Below are positions 1 to 6,532 of a stretch of 7,205 nucleotides of DNA, piece by piece (within the stretch, counting starts at the first letter, position 1; every line of letters starts with the position of its first letter). Source of the DNA: Myxococcales bacterium (lineage in GTDB: Bacteria > Myxococcota_A > Polyangia > Polyangiales > Houyiibacteriaceae); assembly GCA_020354595.1 (NCBI GenBank), contig CP070650.1, positions 2,255,577 through 2,262,781 on the forward strand, written 5' to 3'. Both the position numbers and the translations under genes were made by a program. Below the pieces are notes generated by a model. It worked only from the letters and a program-made list of their open reading frames with translations, made no database searches and was not told the DNA's origin.

Positions 1-240
1 ATGACAGAGGGGGATGAGCTCGGACGTGCGCTTCGCCGCTTGGATACCGGCGATGCGGGCCGTGGCGAGCGCATCCCCTTTGGGTACCTCGCCGGACAAC
101 AACACGCGCCGCGTGTCGAGGTTCATGCGAAGCGTGGCGCGTGCCGTGGCTTCGCGTGTCGTCTTGGGCTTGTCGCCGACGTCGACCATCCTTGCCTGGC
201 CGTCGCGATCCAAGTGCGTGAGCTCGTCGTCTCGATCCAT
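1..240 (-). CDS. moaC: Cyclic pyranopterin monophosphate synthase MoaC, 5' part (cut by left edge)
   Basis: MoaC works with the radical-SAM enzyme MoaA to turn GTP into cyclic pyranopterin monophosphate, the first stable intermediate of molybdenum cofactor synthesis, in the cytoplasm. Reading the minus strand from the ATG at 240-238 gives 80 open codons to the window edge. They follow the MoaC pattern closely: LTHLD near the start, MVDVGDK at 18-24, TREATAR at 28-34, [19 protein letters not shown] at 53-71 and the beginning of the IPLCHP motif at 76-80. Lys54 and His80 align, with a constant offset of three, to E. coli catalytic-site residues Lys51 and His77. MoaC is usually about 160 residues, so about half is present and the remaining conserved acidic residues and Lys lie outside the window. 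The ATG shares its A with the TGA of the upstream luxR-type gene (TGATG), which implies translational coupling. Identification is firm; completeness cannot be judged. Confidence 0.95.
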   Translation of the reverse strand, partial: MDRDDELTHLDRDGQARMVDVGDKPKTTREATARATLRMNLDTRRVLLSGEVPKGDALATARIAGIQAAKRTSELIPLCH

Positions 241-854
241 CAATCGGGGTGCGGGGCCTCATAGTTGCCGCGCGGGGGGATGGTAGCCGTCCCCGCCATC
301 CGAGCAATGAGCTCCACTCTGGAGTGCACACCGAGCTTCGAAAAGATGCGCTTCAGGTACGTGTTGACGGTGGAGATGGTCAGACCGGTCTCCGCCGCGA
401 TCTCGCGAGTGCTCGAGCCGGCGACCAAAAGCGAGACCACGTCGCGCTCGCGAGGCGTGAGAGGTGCGCGTCTGAGGGTCTGCTCGACGGCCTCCCCCGG
501 CCTTCGGCTGCCCTCGTCCGCGAGACGCGAGGCGCACCCGAGGCCGCGCGAGTAGATGCGAGAAGCCCATTTCAGCACCTCGAGCTCCTTGCCGACGGGT
601 GCGTCACCGACGATTTCGAGATGAAGCGTCCCGACAGAGGTCCGACCGCGCCGCAGCGGCAGAGAGATGGTGGGCTCGCCCGTGTTGAGGGCGGACTCGC
701 TACTCAACGGCTCGACCTCGGGGCGCTCTAGTCGGAAGGAGTGGGCACCCACCAAACCAGCGAGCAGGCTCGCACCCCGTTGAGGATAGGTCCGGACGGG
801 ATCGAGCTCCGTGAGGCGCTCGGCGATGTCCATCAGCCTTTCGCTCGATGTCAT
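240..854 (-). CDS. LuxR-type HTH transcriptional regulator
   Basis: A 204-residue DNA-binding regulator. Residues about 131-187 form a classical LuxR/FixJ-type (GerE) helix-turn-helix: [15 protein letters not shown], then the [20 protein letters not shown] recognition region, then FSKLGVHSR. The first 130 residues match no domain I can name. Residues 62-105 (a basic-flanked strand, then [10 protein letters not shown] and a helix) faintly resemble the end of a GAF-like domain. There is no recognisable acyl-homoserine-lactone-binding domain and no response-regulator receiver domain with a phosphorylatable Asp, so its signal is unknown. The ATG at 854-852 is supported by AGGA at 865-862, seven bases upstream. 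Its TGA overlaps the moaC ATG by one base, so it is expressed together with moaC and may control it or itself; that role is inference from context. DNA binding is well supported; target and ligand are not. Confidence 0.9.
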   Translation of the reverse strand: MTSSERLMDIAERLTELDPVRTYPQRGASLLAGLVGAHSFRLERPEVEPLSSESALNTGEPTISLPLRRGRTSVGTLHLEIVGDAPVGKELEVLKWASRIYSRGLGCASRLADEGSRRPGEAVEQTLRRAPLTPRERDVVSLLVAGSSTREIAAETGLTISTVNTYLKRIFSKLGVHSRVELIARMAGTATIPPRGNYEAPHPD

Positions 855-867
855 TGCCCGGTCCTGT

Positions 868-904
868 CGTCCTAAATCAGGGTCGAAAATCCAATTAAAG
901 TCAA
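868..904 (-). promoter_or_regulatory. Candidate promoter for the luxR-type gene and moaC
   Basis: Just upstream of the regulator is an AT-rich patch that stands out from its GC-rich surroundings. On the minus strand it carries TTGACT at 904-899, five of six matches to the sigma-70 -35 consensus. A 17-base spacer, including TTAATTGG, leads to CCTGAT at about 881-876, only three of six matches to the -10 box. The site lies about 25 to 50 bases before the start codon and would serve the regulator and moaC separately from gluQ. The -10 match is poor, so this is tentative. Confidence 0.35.
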
Positions 905-919
905 CCCCGAAGGCTCGTG

Positions 920-937
920 GACGGCGAAGCCGTCTTT
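920..937. other. Short hairpin between gluQ and the luxR-type gene
   Basis: A perfect six-base inverted repeat, GACGGC (920-925) and GCCGTC (929-934), is separated by three bases. On the plus strand it is followed by only TTT. On the minus strand, the direction of both flanking genes, no T run follows, so it does not meet the usual criteria for an intrinsic terminator. It may still attenuate read-through from gluQ or be chance in GC-rich DNA. The rest of the 855-971 gap shows nothing beyond the candidate promoter. Confidence 0.25.
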
Positions 938-971
938 AGGGGCCGAAACCCGGTTGGTGGCAAAGCCGCGT

Positions 972-1871
972 CTATGCGTTCGGATCCCAGGCGAAAGATG
1001 AGCCCGAGATGTCCCCGAGTGCGAAGCGCGAAACCAACTCCTCGGGGCGTATGGACGCTGCGGTGGCGGTCAATCCGAGCGATTGCGCCAAGAGCCCGAT
1101 GACCTCCTCGGGCTGGCGACCGAGGTCGCGAAACGACTCGACCGCGGTAGCGCCGTGCCGTTTCGAAAGTCGCGTACCCGCCGAGTCGACCACCAAGCCC
1201 ACGTGGGCAAAGCGCGGAACCAGGCGCCCGAGTGCTCGATAGATCGCGATCTGGCGAGGCGTAGATGAGAGGAGATCCGCGCCGCGAATGACTTCGGTGA
1301 TGCCCTCCTCGGCATCATCGACGACGACGGCGAGCTGGTAGGCCCAGATCCCGTCGGCACGCCGAAGGACGAAGTCGCCACCGACCGCGCCCTCGGGGTA
1401 CTCGCCGCTCACCAGGTCGTCGAACCCCGGGGATGGATCGTCGAACCGGAAGCGAAGCGACGGCGCACGTTCGGGTTTGGCGACGCCGTTTCGGCAGGTG
1501 CCGGGGTACCGCGGACCTTCGTCGCCGTGCGGGGCGCTCGCGATCTCGGCGATGTCTTTGCGCGAGCAGGTGCAAGAATAGACCCATCCCGCGTCCCGGA
1601 GCTCATGGAGCGCCCGTTCGTAGGCTTCGTCGCGCGACGACTGAAAGATCGGACCCTCGTCCCAGTGAAGGCCCAGCCATTCGTGGTCTCGGAAGATGGC
1701 GTCGGCGGCTCCCGGGACGACCCGCGGCCGATCGATGTCCTCGACGCGCATGACGATCCGGCCACCGCGCTCTTGCGCCCTGAGCCAGGTCACCAGCGCG
1801 GTCCGCGCGTGCCCGAGGTGCATCCGCCCCGTCGGCGAGGGCGCGAAGCGCGTGCGATACGTCGAGGTCAC
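972..1871 (-). CDS. gluQ: Glutamyl-Q tRNA(Asp) synthetase
   Basis: GluQ-RS is a truncated paralogue of glutamyl-tRNA synthetase. It activates glutamate and attaches it to queuosine at the wobble position of tRNA(Asp), not to a tRNA 3' end. The 299 residues match the family's usual size of roughly 300 and contain only the catalytic core, with no anticodon-binding domain. Visible signatures are RFAPSPTGRMHLGHA at 8-22 (class I HIGH motif as HLGH at 18-21), RVEDIDRPR at 42-50, a zinc site made of Cys100, Cys102, Tyr122 and Cys126 (pattern CxC...YxxxC), and a KMSKS equivalent, RLSKR, at 234-238. The start is GTG at 1871-1869, backed by AAGGAGGGG at 1882-1874, so expression should be strong, although the spacing is short (AGGAGG ends three bases before the GTG). 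It diverges from the exonuclease gene. The usual dksA neighbour seen in many Proteobacteria is not in this window. Ordinary GltX is unlikely because of the length. Confidence 0.95.
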   Translation of the reverse strand: MTSTYRTRFAPSPTGRMHLGHARTALVTWLRAQERGGRIVMRVEDIDRPRVVPGAADAIFRDHEWLGLHWDEGPIFQSSRDEAYERALHELRDAGWVYSCTCSRKDIAEIASAPHGDEGPRYPGTCRNGVAKPERAPSLRFRFDDPSPGFDDLVSGEYPEGAVGGDFVLRRADGIWAYQLAVVVDDAEEGITEVIRGADLLSSTPRQIAIYRALGRLVPRFAHVGLVVDSAGTRLSKRHGATAVESFRDLGRQPEEVIGLLAQSLGLTATAASIRPEELVSRFALGDISGSSFAWDPNA

Positions 1872-1883
1872 GCCCCTCCTTTA
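1872..1883 (-). promoter_or_regulatory. Strong ribosome binding site of gluQ
   Basis: On the minus strand the sequence directly before the GTG reads TAAAGGAGGGGC, with AGGAGG at 1880-1875. It is among the strongest Shine-Dalgarno matches in the window and fixes the GTG at 1871 as the gluQ start, since no other in-frame start lies close to it. Confidence 0.7.
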
Positions 1884-1943
1884 GACGACTTGCGCCGAGC
1901 CGGCCATGCGGTGCATCTTCCGGGCGTGCGGGGACGAGCCGAT
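1884..1943. promoter_or_regulatory. Divergent intergenic region between gluQ and the exonuclease gene
   Basis: Promoters for the leftward gluQ transcript and the rightward exonuclease operon should lie in or around this short stretch. I do not see a clear -35/-10 pair on either strand; the region stays GC-rich. It contains a small interrupted palindrome at 1900-1923: CCGG, then ATGC, a three-base centre and GCAT, then CCGG again. That could be an operator or chance. If the exonuclease really starts at GTG 1911 instead of 1944, part of this stretch is coding. Confidence 0.35.
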
Positions 1944-2684
1944 GTGTGTGGGTGCTTTCCGACCGGGCGGCACTATCCGGGGATTGCCGACCTGATTGCG
2001 GACGCGATTCAGAACGTCGAGGGCTTGTGCCAAGAGTTCGAGCCGGGGTCGGCGTGGGAAGACATCCCGTTCGTCGTCGTGGACTTCGAAACCACCGGAC
2101 GCGACGCCGAGACGGACCGCGTGATCGAGATCGGCCTAGTCACCTTCGAAAAGGGCAGAGCGACACAGCGGGAAAGCCTCCTAGTGAACCCCGGCATCCC
2201 CGTGCCCGAGGAATCGCGCGCCGTGCACGGCATCACCGACGAAGAGCTAGCCGGGGCGCCCGACTTCGCCGCGGTCATGCCCCGCATGCTCGAGCTCCTT
2301 CAGGGAAAGCTTCCGGTCGCGTACAACGCGTCTTTCGACCGAGCGTTTCTCTTGGCCGAGCTCCGGCGCGCGGCGCCGAAGGGAATGACACCGGGCGACA
2401 TGCCGCCCGCGGCGCGCGATGAGGTGGTCTGGGTCGATCCGTTGGTGTGGGCGCGCGAGATCCTCAAGGAGCTCCAAAGCCGCCGACTCGGCGACGTCGC
2501 GAAACACTTGAGCATCCCACTCGAGCGGGCTCACCGGGCGGCGGGCGACGCCGAGGCGACCGGCCGCGTTTTGCTCGCCCTGGCTCCGCAGATGCCACGC
2601 ATCTACGGGGAGCTCGTGCGCTTACAGAAGCGGTACGCGGCATTCCAGGACGCCGAGCTCGCTGCGTGGAAACGCTTTCGGTGA
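1944..2684 (+). CDS. DEDDh-family 3'-5' exonuclease (DnaQ-like)
   Basis: A 246-residue protein with a single DnaQ/RNase T-type exonuclease domain. It should remove nucleotides from 3' ends using two metal ions, in the cytoplasm. All five DEDDh residues are visible: Asp47 and Glu49 in VVDFETTGRD (Exo I), Asp132 in VAYNASFDRAFL (Exo II), and His197 and Asp202 in HRAAGDAEAT (Exo III). VHGITDEEL at 94-102 is also typical of DnaQ-like proofreading subunits. About 42 residues precede the domain (FPTGRHYPGIADLI and following) and about 35 follow it. No polymerase, helicase or BRCT domain is fused, so the substrate is open: a DNA proofreading or repair role or RNA trimming are both possible. The start is uncertain: GTG 1944 was chosen because GGGGA at 1930-1934 lies nine bases upstream; GTG 1911 and 1929 and TTG 1890 are in frame without a better ribosome site. 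Its stop overlaps the next gene by four bases. Confidence 0.88.
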   Translation: MCGCFPTGRHYPGIADLIADAIQNVEGLCQEFEPGSAWEDIPFVVVDFETTGRDAETDRVIEIGLVTFEKGRATQRESLLVNPGIPVPEESRAVHGITDEELAGAPDFAAVMPRMLELLQGKLPVAYNASFDRAFLLAELRRAAPKGMTPGDMPPAARDEVVWVDPLVWAREILKELQSRRLGDVAKHLSIPLERAHRAAGDAEATGRVLLALAPQMPRIYGELVRLQKRYAAFQDAELAAWKRFR

Positions 2685-3580
2685 GCCCTGAGGTCACCAA
2701 AACGCGCTTGATCTGGGTGCCTTTCATGCTGATGGCGGTCGGCAGCTGGACCCCGGTCGTCGGAATGTGGTTCCAGGGCATCGAGTGGTCGGGGGCCGCC
2801 GGACGCGCGGTGGCCCTCTGGTACACGGTGCCCGCCCTCGTTGCAGTCCTGCTCGTGCAAGGTCCGTGGCTCAAGCAGCCTATCCTCGAACCTCTGGGCA
2901 TACGGTTCAAAGTGAATCGATGGTGGGGTATTGCGTGGCTGCTGCCGGTGGCAATCTTGTTGCTGGGCATGTTGATCACGTGGCTTGCCGGGTTTGAGCC
3001 CGTCCTCACGGTCGAGCAGTTGATCGAAAACAAGCGGTCCGTGACGCCCGCTGACCAGTTGGCGGAGTTCGATCGCTACCTCGTGGACAACCCGCCGCCG
3101 CACCCGTTTATGCTGATCGTGCTCGGAATGCCGGCAGGCCTCACCTTCAACCTGATCCCGGGGATGTGCGAAGAAGTGGCGTTTCGCGGGTACTACTTCC
3201 GCGAGGTCGCCGGCGGCTTTTGGGCGCGCTCGACGAAGATCGGGCTTCTTTGGTGGCTCTGGCTCGCACCGTCGGTAGCGCTCGGAAATCTCTACGGCAC
3301 CCCGGGACCGCTCGGCGTGGCGTTGGCCCTTCCCTGGTGCATCATCGCCTCGTGGGTGCTGGTGTACGTACGCGTGCGAAGCGAGTCGGTCATCGCTTGC
3401 GCCGTAGCCCGCGGCACGATGATTGCGCTGACCGCGGCAGCTCACGACCTCACGTTTGGGACGCCAACCTGGATCGCCCCCTTCTATGGCCTGGCAGGAA
3501 TTGCGGCGTTGCTCCTGGTTTGGTTAGCGTGCTGGGTGCACGACCGGACCCGCGAACAAGCGCGGCTTACGACCACCTGA
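2681..3580 (+). CDS. CPBP-family membrane protein, probably catalytically dead
   Basis: A 299-residue polytopic membrane protein with about seven or eight hydrophobic segments (roughly 12-30, 44-62, 84-104, 142-160, 187-203, 212-231, 236-254 and 265-285). It resembles CPBP (CAAX protease and bacteriocin-processing, Abi/Rce1) glutamic proteases. Motif 1, EExxxR, is intact: Glu164, Glu165 and Arg169 in MCEEVAFRGYYF. The segment normally reading like WxxWHxP is WWLWLAP, so Leu195 stands where the second-motif His is expected. The last motif, normally HxxxN/D, is ARGTMIA, with Arg244 and Ile248. The spacings (30 from Glu165, then 49, then 4) fit the family (about 32, 54 and 4 in the Methanococcus Rce1 structure), so these look like substitutions and not misalignment. 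Proteolysis is therefore doubtful; a binding or scaffold role is possible. The start is GTG 2681, overlapping the exonuclease TGA (GTGA), with GTGGA upstream at 2665-2669, so translation is probably coupled. Family placement is fairly secure; loss of activity is inference. Confidence 0.8.
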   Translation: MSPEVTKTRLIWVPFMLMAVGSWTPVVGMWFQGIEWSGAAGRAVALWYTVPALVAVLLVQGPWLKQPILEPLGIRFKVNRWWGIAWLLPVAILLLGMLITWLAGFEPVLTVEQLIENKRSVTPADQLAEFDRYLVDNPPPHPFMLIVLGMPAGLTFNLIPGMCEEVAFRGYYFREVAGGFWARSTKIGLLWWLWLAPSVALGNLYGTPGPLGVALALPWCIIASWVLVYVRVRSESVIACAVARGTMIALTAAAHDLTFGTPTWIAPFYGLAGIAALLLVWLACWVHDRTREQARLTTT

Positions 3581-3590
3581 GGAGAGCGAG
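3581..3590 (+). promoter_or_regulatory. Ribosome binding site deciding a TTG start
   Basis: GGAGAG lies directly after the upstream TGA, so the stop region reads TGAGGAGAG. It sits four to six bases before TTG 3591. It supports a TTG start for the dehydrogenase, for which no ATG or GTG lies at a suitable position near the N-terminal Rossmann strand. Confidence 0.65.
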
Positions 3591-4403
3591 TTGGAAAACG
3601 CAGGCAAGCTTGGTTTGCACGAGCGCTACGGGGGCCACGCACTCGTCACCGGTGCGGCGCGAGGCATCGGGCGAGCGTTTGCCAGCTACCTGGCCGCAGA
3701 TGGTTTCGATTTGCTGCTGGTCGATCGGGAAGCCGCCGAGACTAACGCGCTGGCTGAAGCCCTGACGGCGGAGCACGGTGTCGAGGCGCAAGCGCTGATC
3801 TGCGACCTGACCGAGCCGGGGCTTGTCGAGAAGGCAGAACGATGGGCGACGGACTACGAGATCGGCCTGTTGGTGAACAACGCCGGGATCTCCCCGCTCG
3901 ATCCCTTCCTGGAGATTCCACTGGAGACGCACCTCACGACACTCGAGGTGAACTGCCGCGCAACCCTGGTCCTCACGCACGTCCTCGGCAAAGCAATGGC
4001 CAAGCGGGGTCGCGGCGGCATCATCATCGTGTCTTCGGCGTCGGCGCTTTCGGGCTCACCGTACTTCTGTCACTACGCGGCGACGAAGGGCTACGGTCTG
4101 AACCTGGCGTCTGGCTTGTGGTCCGAGCTCCGTGAGAGCGGCATCGACGTGCTGGCCGTGTGCCCCGGCATGACTGACACGAGGCCCGTGCAGGACCGCA
4201 ACCTCGCGGACGACCTTCCGTTCTACGTGCCCATCGCCGGTCCGGAGCCAGTGGCGCGCGGCGCCCTACGAGCGCTCGGTAAACAACCGATCGTCATCCC
4301 GACGTTCGCCGATCGGATGTCTGCGGGGTTGCTTTCGAAGCTCATGCCTCGAAGTTGGACGCTGTCGCTCGTGAAGCGATCGATAGAGAAGATGCGCGGC
4401 TAG
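3591..4403 (+). CDS. Short-chain dehydrogenase/reductase (classical SDR)
   Basis: A 270-residue classical SDR, an NAD(P)-dependent oxidoreductase acting on a carbonyl/alcohol substrate that cannot be told from sequence. Signs are the Rossmann motif TGAARGIG at 20-27, Asp45 at the end of the second strand (LLLVDRE, which leans towards NAD(H)), CDLTEP at 71-76, NNAG at 96-99, the structural Asn121, and the catalytic Ser149, Tyr162 and Lys166 (YAATK). CPGMTDT at 191-197 follows, where the PG motif is expected. The last 35 residues (from about 236) contain a basic amphipathic stretch, MPRSWTLSLVKRSIEKMRG, of the sort seen in membrane-associating DltE-like or fatty-acyl-type SDRs; that link is inference. 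The TTG start is supported by GGAGAG at 3581-3586. It is the third gene of the exonuclease-CPBP-SDR run and starts 10 bases after the CPBP stop. Its TAG overlaps the TAG of the convergent acylase gene in one CTAG. Confidence 0.92.
   Translation: MENAGKLGLHERYGGHALVTGAARGIGRAFASYLAADGFDLLLVDREAAETNALAEALTAEHGVEAQALICDLTEPGLVEKAERWATDYEIGLLVNNAGISPLDPFLEIPLETHLTTLEVNCRATLVLTHVLGKAMAKRGRGGIIIVSSASALSGSPYFCHYAATKGYGLNLASGLWSELRESGIDVLAVCPGMTDTRPVQDRNLADDLPFYVPIAGPEPVARGALRALGKQPIVIPTFADRMSAGLLSKLMPRSWTLSLVKRSIEKMRG
4400..4403. other. Overlapping convergent stop codons (CTAG)
   Basis: The palindrome CTAG holds both stops: TAG of the dehydrogenase at 4401-4403 on the plus strand and TAG of the acylase at 4402-4400 on the minus strand. 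The genes therefore end tail to tail with a four-base overlap and no room for a terminator between them. Any terminator must lie inside the other gene's 3' end; I see no convincing hairpin with a T run there. Confidence 0.9.
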
Positions 4404-6532
4404 GCGGGCGGTTTGCGGACCTTGAGCGCCCCGTCGAGCCAGCCCTGGACGCCACTCTTGTAGTGCTTCGAGAAACGTCGATCGGATGGTCCGCCGCAGA
4501 GCGCCGTGTGCAAGACTGGCTCACTCATATCTGCGACGAGACGAAGCGACGGCGTGAACGAGGTGAGGCGCTCGCCCGCGTAATACATCTGACCTTGATG
4601 TGGCGTCGCGCGTCCGCCGCGGATTTGGATGGGCCCGGGGTCGAACCCGAGAAAGCGTGGGAGCTTGCCTCCGAAGAACATGTTGTCGAGCGTGATGGCG
4701 TTGCGCTGCCCCCATGGCACCGGCGTCTCGCCCGAAACCTTCTCGAGGGCTGCGCGCCACACGTCGTCGCGGCGGCGATCGCCGAGCCAGGGCGATGACT
4801 CGGCGACGAGGACACGATCGAAGTTCTGGTAGAAGTCGACGAAAATCCCTGTCGCATCCCGCAGGTGCTCGATGACCGGCGCGCCGCAACCGGGTCCGAA
4901 CATCTCGACGAGGAGCGCGGCGTAGAAGAGCTCGAAGGCGGTGGCGCCGACCGAATCGGTCTCGTATCGGCAGTCCCAGTTACGAAGCGCGTCGGCGACG
5001 GGCCCGGCACCGAGTAACGGCCCGAGGATCTCCATGAACTCAGCGGCTTGAATCGAATACGTGTCGAGCTGAATGGCTCGAAACGAATCGACGTCATGGT
5101 CGTTGCGCTCGCTCAACAACTGCTCGATTCGGCGGGCGCGGTAGTCCCCCATGGGCGCGTTGATCGGCTCAGCCTCCCCGAGATGGTTGAGGTCTTGATT
5201 CGCGGTGACGACCATGCCGCTGTCGGGATTGTGTACGCGCGGGAGCAGGCTCGGAACGACGAAACCGCGCCAGTCGAAACGCTCATCCCACCCCGGTCGT
5301 GGGGCAAAGCCGTTCCAACCGTCCGGCCGCATCGGCATCAGGCCTGACATCTGATATCCGATGTCGCCCGCAGTGTCGGCGAAGATCCAATTGAACGACG
5401 ACTCGACTTGCGCGTACGCGATCATGCCCTCCGGCACGGTCTTCGCGTTCCACATGCGCAAGAGCGAGTTGATCGACTGGGCGCCTCCAAACGAGCCCGA
5501 CCACCGGGTTGCGAGCAGATACCCCTCACCGCTGGGGTCTCCGTCGAGCACCCCGTGCTGATTCTCCCAGAACGTCTCCGTGATGGACTCGCTTTTCTTT
5601 CGTTTGATCGTCTCCACGCGCCGGTCGAAGTCGACCCAGCCCTCCCCGCGCCGGAACTTGCCATCGCGGCAGTGCTCCACCCACGAGTCGATCGCGTCCA
5701 TGAACGTGTAGGTCGCGCCCCAAGAAACATGCTCGTTCCTACCGACGAGGGGAGCCGGAACCCCGGGAATGGTGACCAAGATCGCGTGACCGCCCGGCCA
5801 CCGAAAGCTCTGCTCCGCCCAGACGTTCGGAAGCCGATTGGTTTCGAGATGGGGGTCGTTCGCGAGCATCGCCGCGCCGGAAGCGGTACGCGAGCCCGAG
5901 ACGCACCAGTTGTTGGAGGCCATCAATCGTGGTGCGGCGGACGACCACCTCACCGCCTCCGGAACCATGCGCTCGTTGAGCTGAACCTTCTCGACGATGG
6001 CTCGGTCAAGACCCGACGTGGAGCCAGGGAACAGGGCTTCCAGATGAGCGTTGCTGACGCCCGCCTTCACCATTTCGACGAACAGCCGCTCGACCTCGCC
6101 TTGGGACTGCGCCAGTGTGAGAAAGCCCGTCATGCGAGCGAGGAGCAGTGTGTCGCGAATCGTCCACAGCTCGGGTCGGACGGCCACGAGCTTGAGCTCC
6201 CAAGGAGTCGACTTCGCGAAGCGTGCGTTGACGCCGTCACAGTACGCTTGGCAGGCGACGCGCGCATCGGGATCGAGCTTCGCGGCCTCTTCGTCGACGC
6301 CTTCGCTCCAATTCATCCGGCGAAAGAAGCGGTCGACCTCGACCATTTCATCACCGCCATCGAGAAGCTCCGCCGCACGCCCTTGGCCCAGGATGCGCAT
6401 GATCAGCATCTGCAGGCCGCGGTCCATCGCGTGGCAGTAGCCCATGCCCCAGTAGAGGCCATCGATGTCATCGGCGGTGATCTGCGGGATGCCATGCTCA
6501 TCCCGCGTCCAACGCGCTCTCGGTGTGGTCAT
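4400..6532 (-). CDS. Penicillin acylase-family Ntn-hydrolase (peptidase S45)
   Basis: A 710-residue precursor of the family that includes penicillin G, cephalosporin, aculeacin and acyl-homoserine-lactone acylases, which hydrolyse an amide-linked acyl side chain. The canonical N-terminus is present: RDEHGIPQITADD at 10-22, then a GYCHAMDRGLQM segment at 31-42 and ILGQGRAAELLDG at 47-59. Self-cleavage is expected between Ala205 and Ser206 in LMASNNWCVSGSR, which frees Ser206 as the beta-chain nucleophile. NDPHLE at 225-230 and TANQD at 443-447 (Asn445, likely oxyanion hole) are also typical. The alpha chain would be about 205 residues and the beta chain about 505. Unlike most characterised members it has no signal peptide: the ATG at 6532-6530 is only nine residues before the domain and two bases after the gloB stop, which leaves no room for a longer start without overlapping gloB. 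It is probably cytoplasmic and coupled to gloB. The substrate cannot be predicted from sequence. Confidence 0.92.
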   Translation of the reverse strand: MTTPRARWTRDEHGIPQITADDIDGLYWGMGYCHAMDRGLQMLIMRILGQGRAAELLDGGDEMVEVDRFFRRMNWSEGVDEEAAKLDPDARVACQAYCDGVNARFAKSTPWELKLVAVRPELWTIRDTLLLARMTGFLTLAQSQGEVERLFVEMVKAGVSNAHLEALFPGSTSGLDRAIVEKVQLNERMVPEAVRWSSAAPRLMASNNWCVSGSRTASGAAMLANDPHLETNRLPNVWAEQSFRWPGGHAILVTIPGVPAPLVGRNEHVSWGATYTFMDAIDSWVEHCRDGKFRRGEGWVDFDRRVETIKRKKSESITETFWENQHGVLDGDPSGEGYLLATRWSGSFGGAQSINSLLRMWNAKTVPEGMIAYAQVESSFNWIFADTAGDIGYQMSGLMPMRPDGWNGFAPRPGWDERFDWRGFVVPSLLPRVHNPDSGMVVTANQDLNHLGEAEPINAPMGDYRARRIEQLLSERNDHDVDSFRAIQLDTYSIQAAEFMEILGPLLGAGPVADALRNWDCRYETDSVGATAFELFYAALLVEMFGPGCGAPVIEHLRDATGIFVDFYQNFDRVLVAESSPWLGDRRRDDVWRAALEKVSGETPVPWGQRNAITLDNMFFGGKLPRFLGFDPGPIQIRGGRATPHQGQMYYAGERLTSFTPSLRLVADMSEPVLHTALCGGPSDRRFSKHYKSGVQGWLDGALKVRKPPA

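Noticed and set aside
1..286. Two plus-strand open frames at 1-264 and 14-286
   Set aside because: They lie antisense to the clear MoaC N-terminal sequence on the minus strand; neither resembles a known protein.
1527..1943. An N-terminal extension of the exonuclease frame back to 1527
   Set aside because: The extension overlaps gluQ on the opposite strand and reads as Arg/Pro/Asp-rich shadow sequence; the family-like sequence starts only around FPTGRHYP.
2447..2680. An N-terminal extension of the CPBP frame back to 2447
   Set aside because: It overlaps the exonuclease Exo III region in another frame and lacks hydrophobic character; GTG 2681 gives a natural GTGA junction and family-like length.
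2603..3445. A 280-codon minus-strand open frame
   Set aside because: It is antisense to the CPBP gene and the end of the exonuclease gene; its His/Arg/Gln-rich translation has no recognisable motif, and the plus-strand genes are coupled and conserved-looking.
240..6532. A quorum-sensing or quorum-quenching link between the LuxR-type regulator and the acylase
   Set aside because: The regulator lacks a recognisable acyl-homoserine-lactone-binding domain, the genes are in separate transcripts several kilobases apart, and the acylase has no signal peptide; the family name alone is not evidence.
4400..6532. The acylase as a beta-lactam resistance gene
   Set aside because: The family acts on many acyl amides and substrate choice cannot be read from these motifs; no other resistance genes are nearby.
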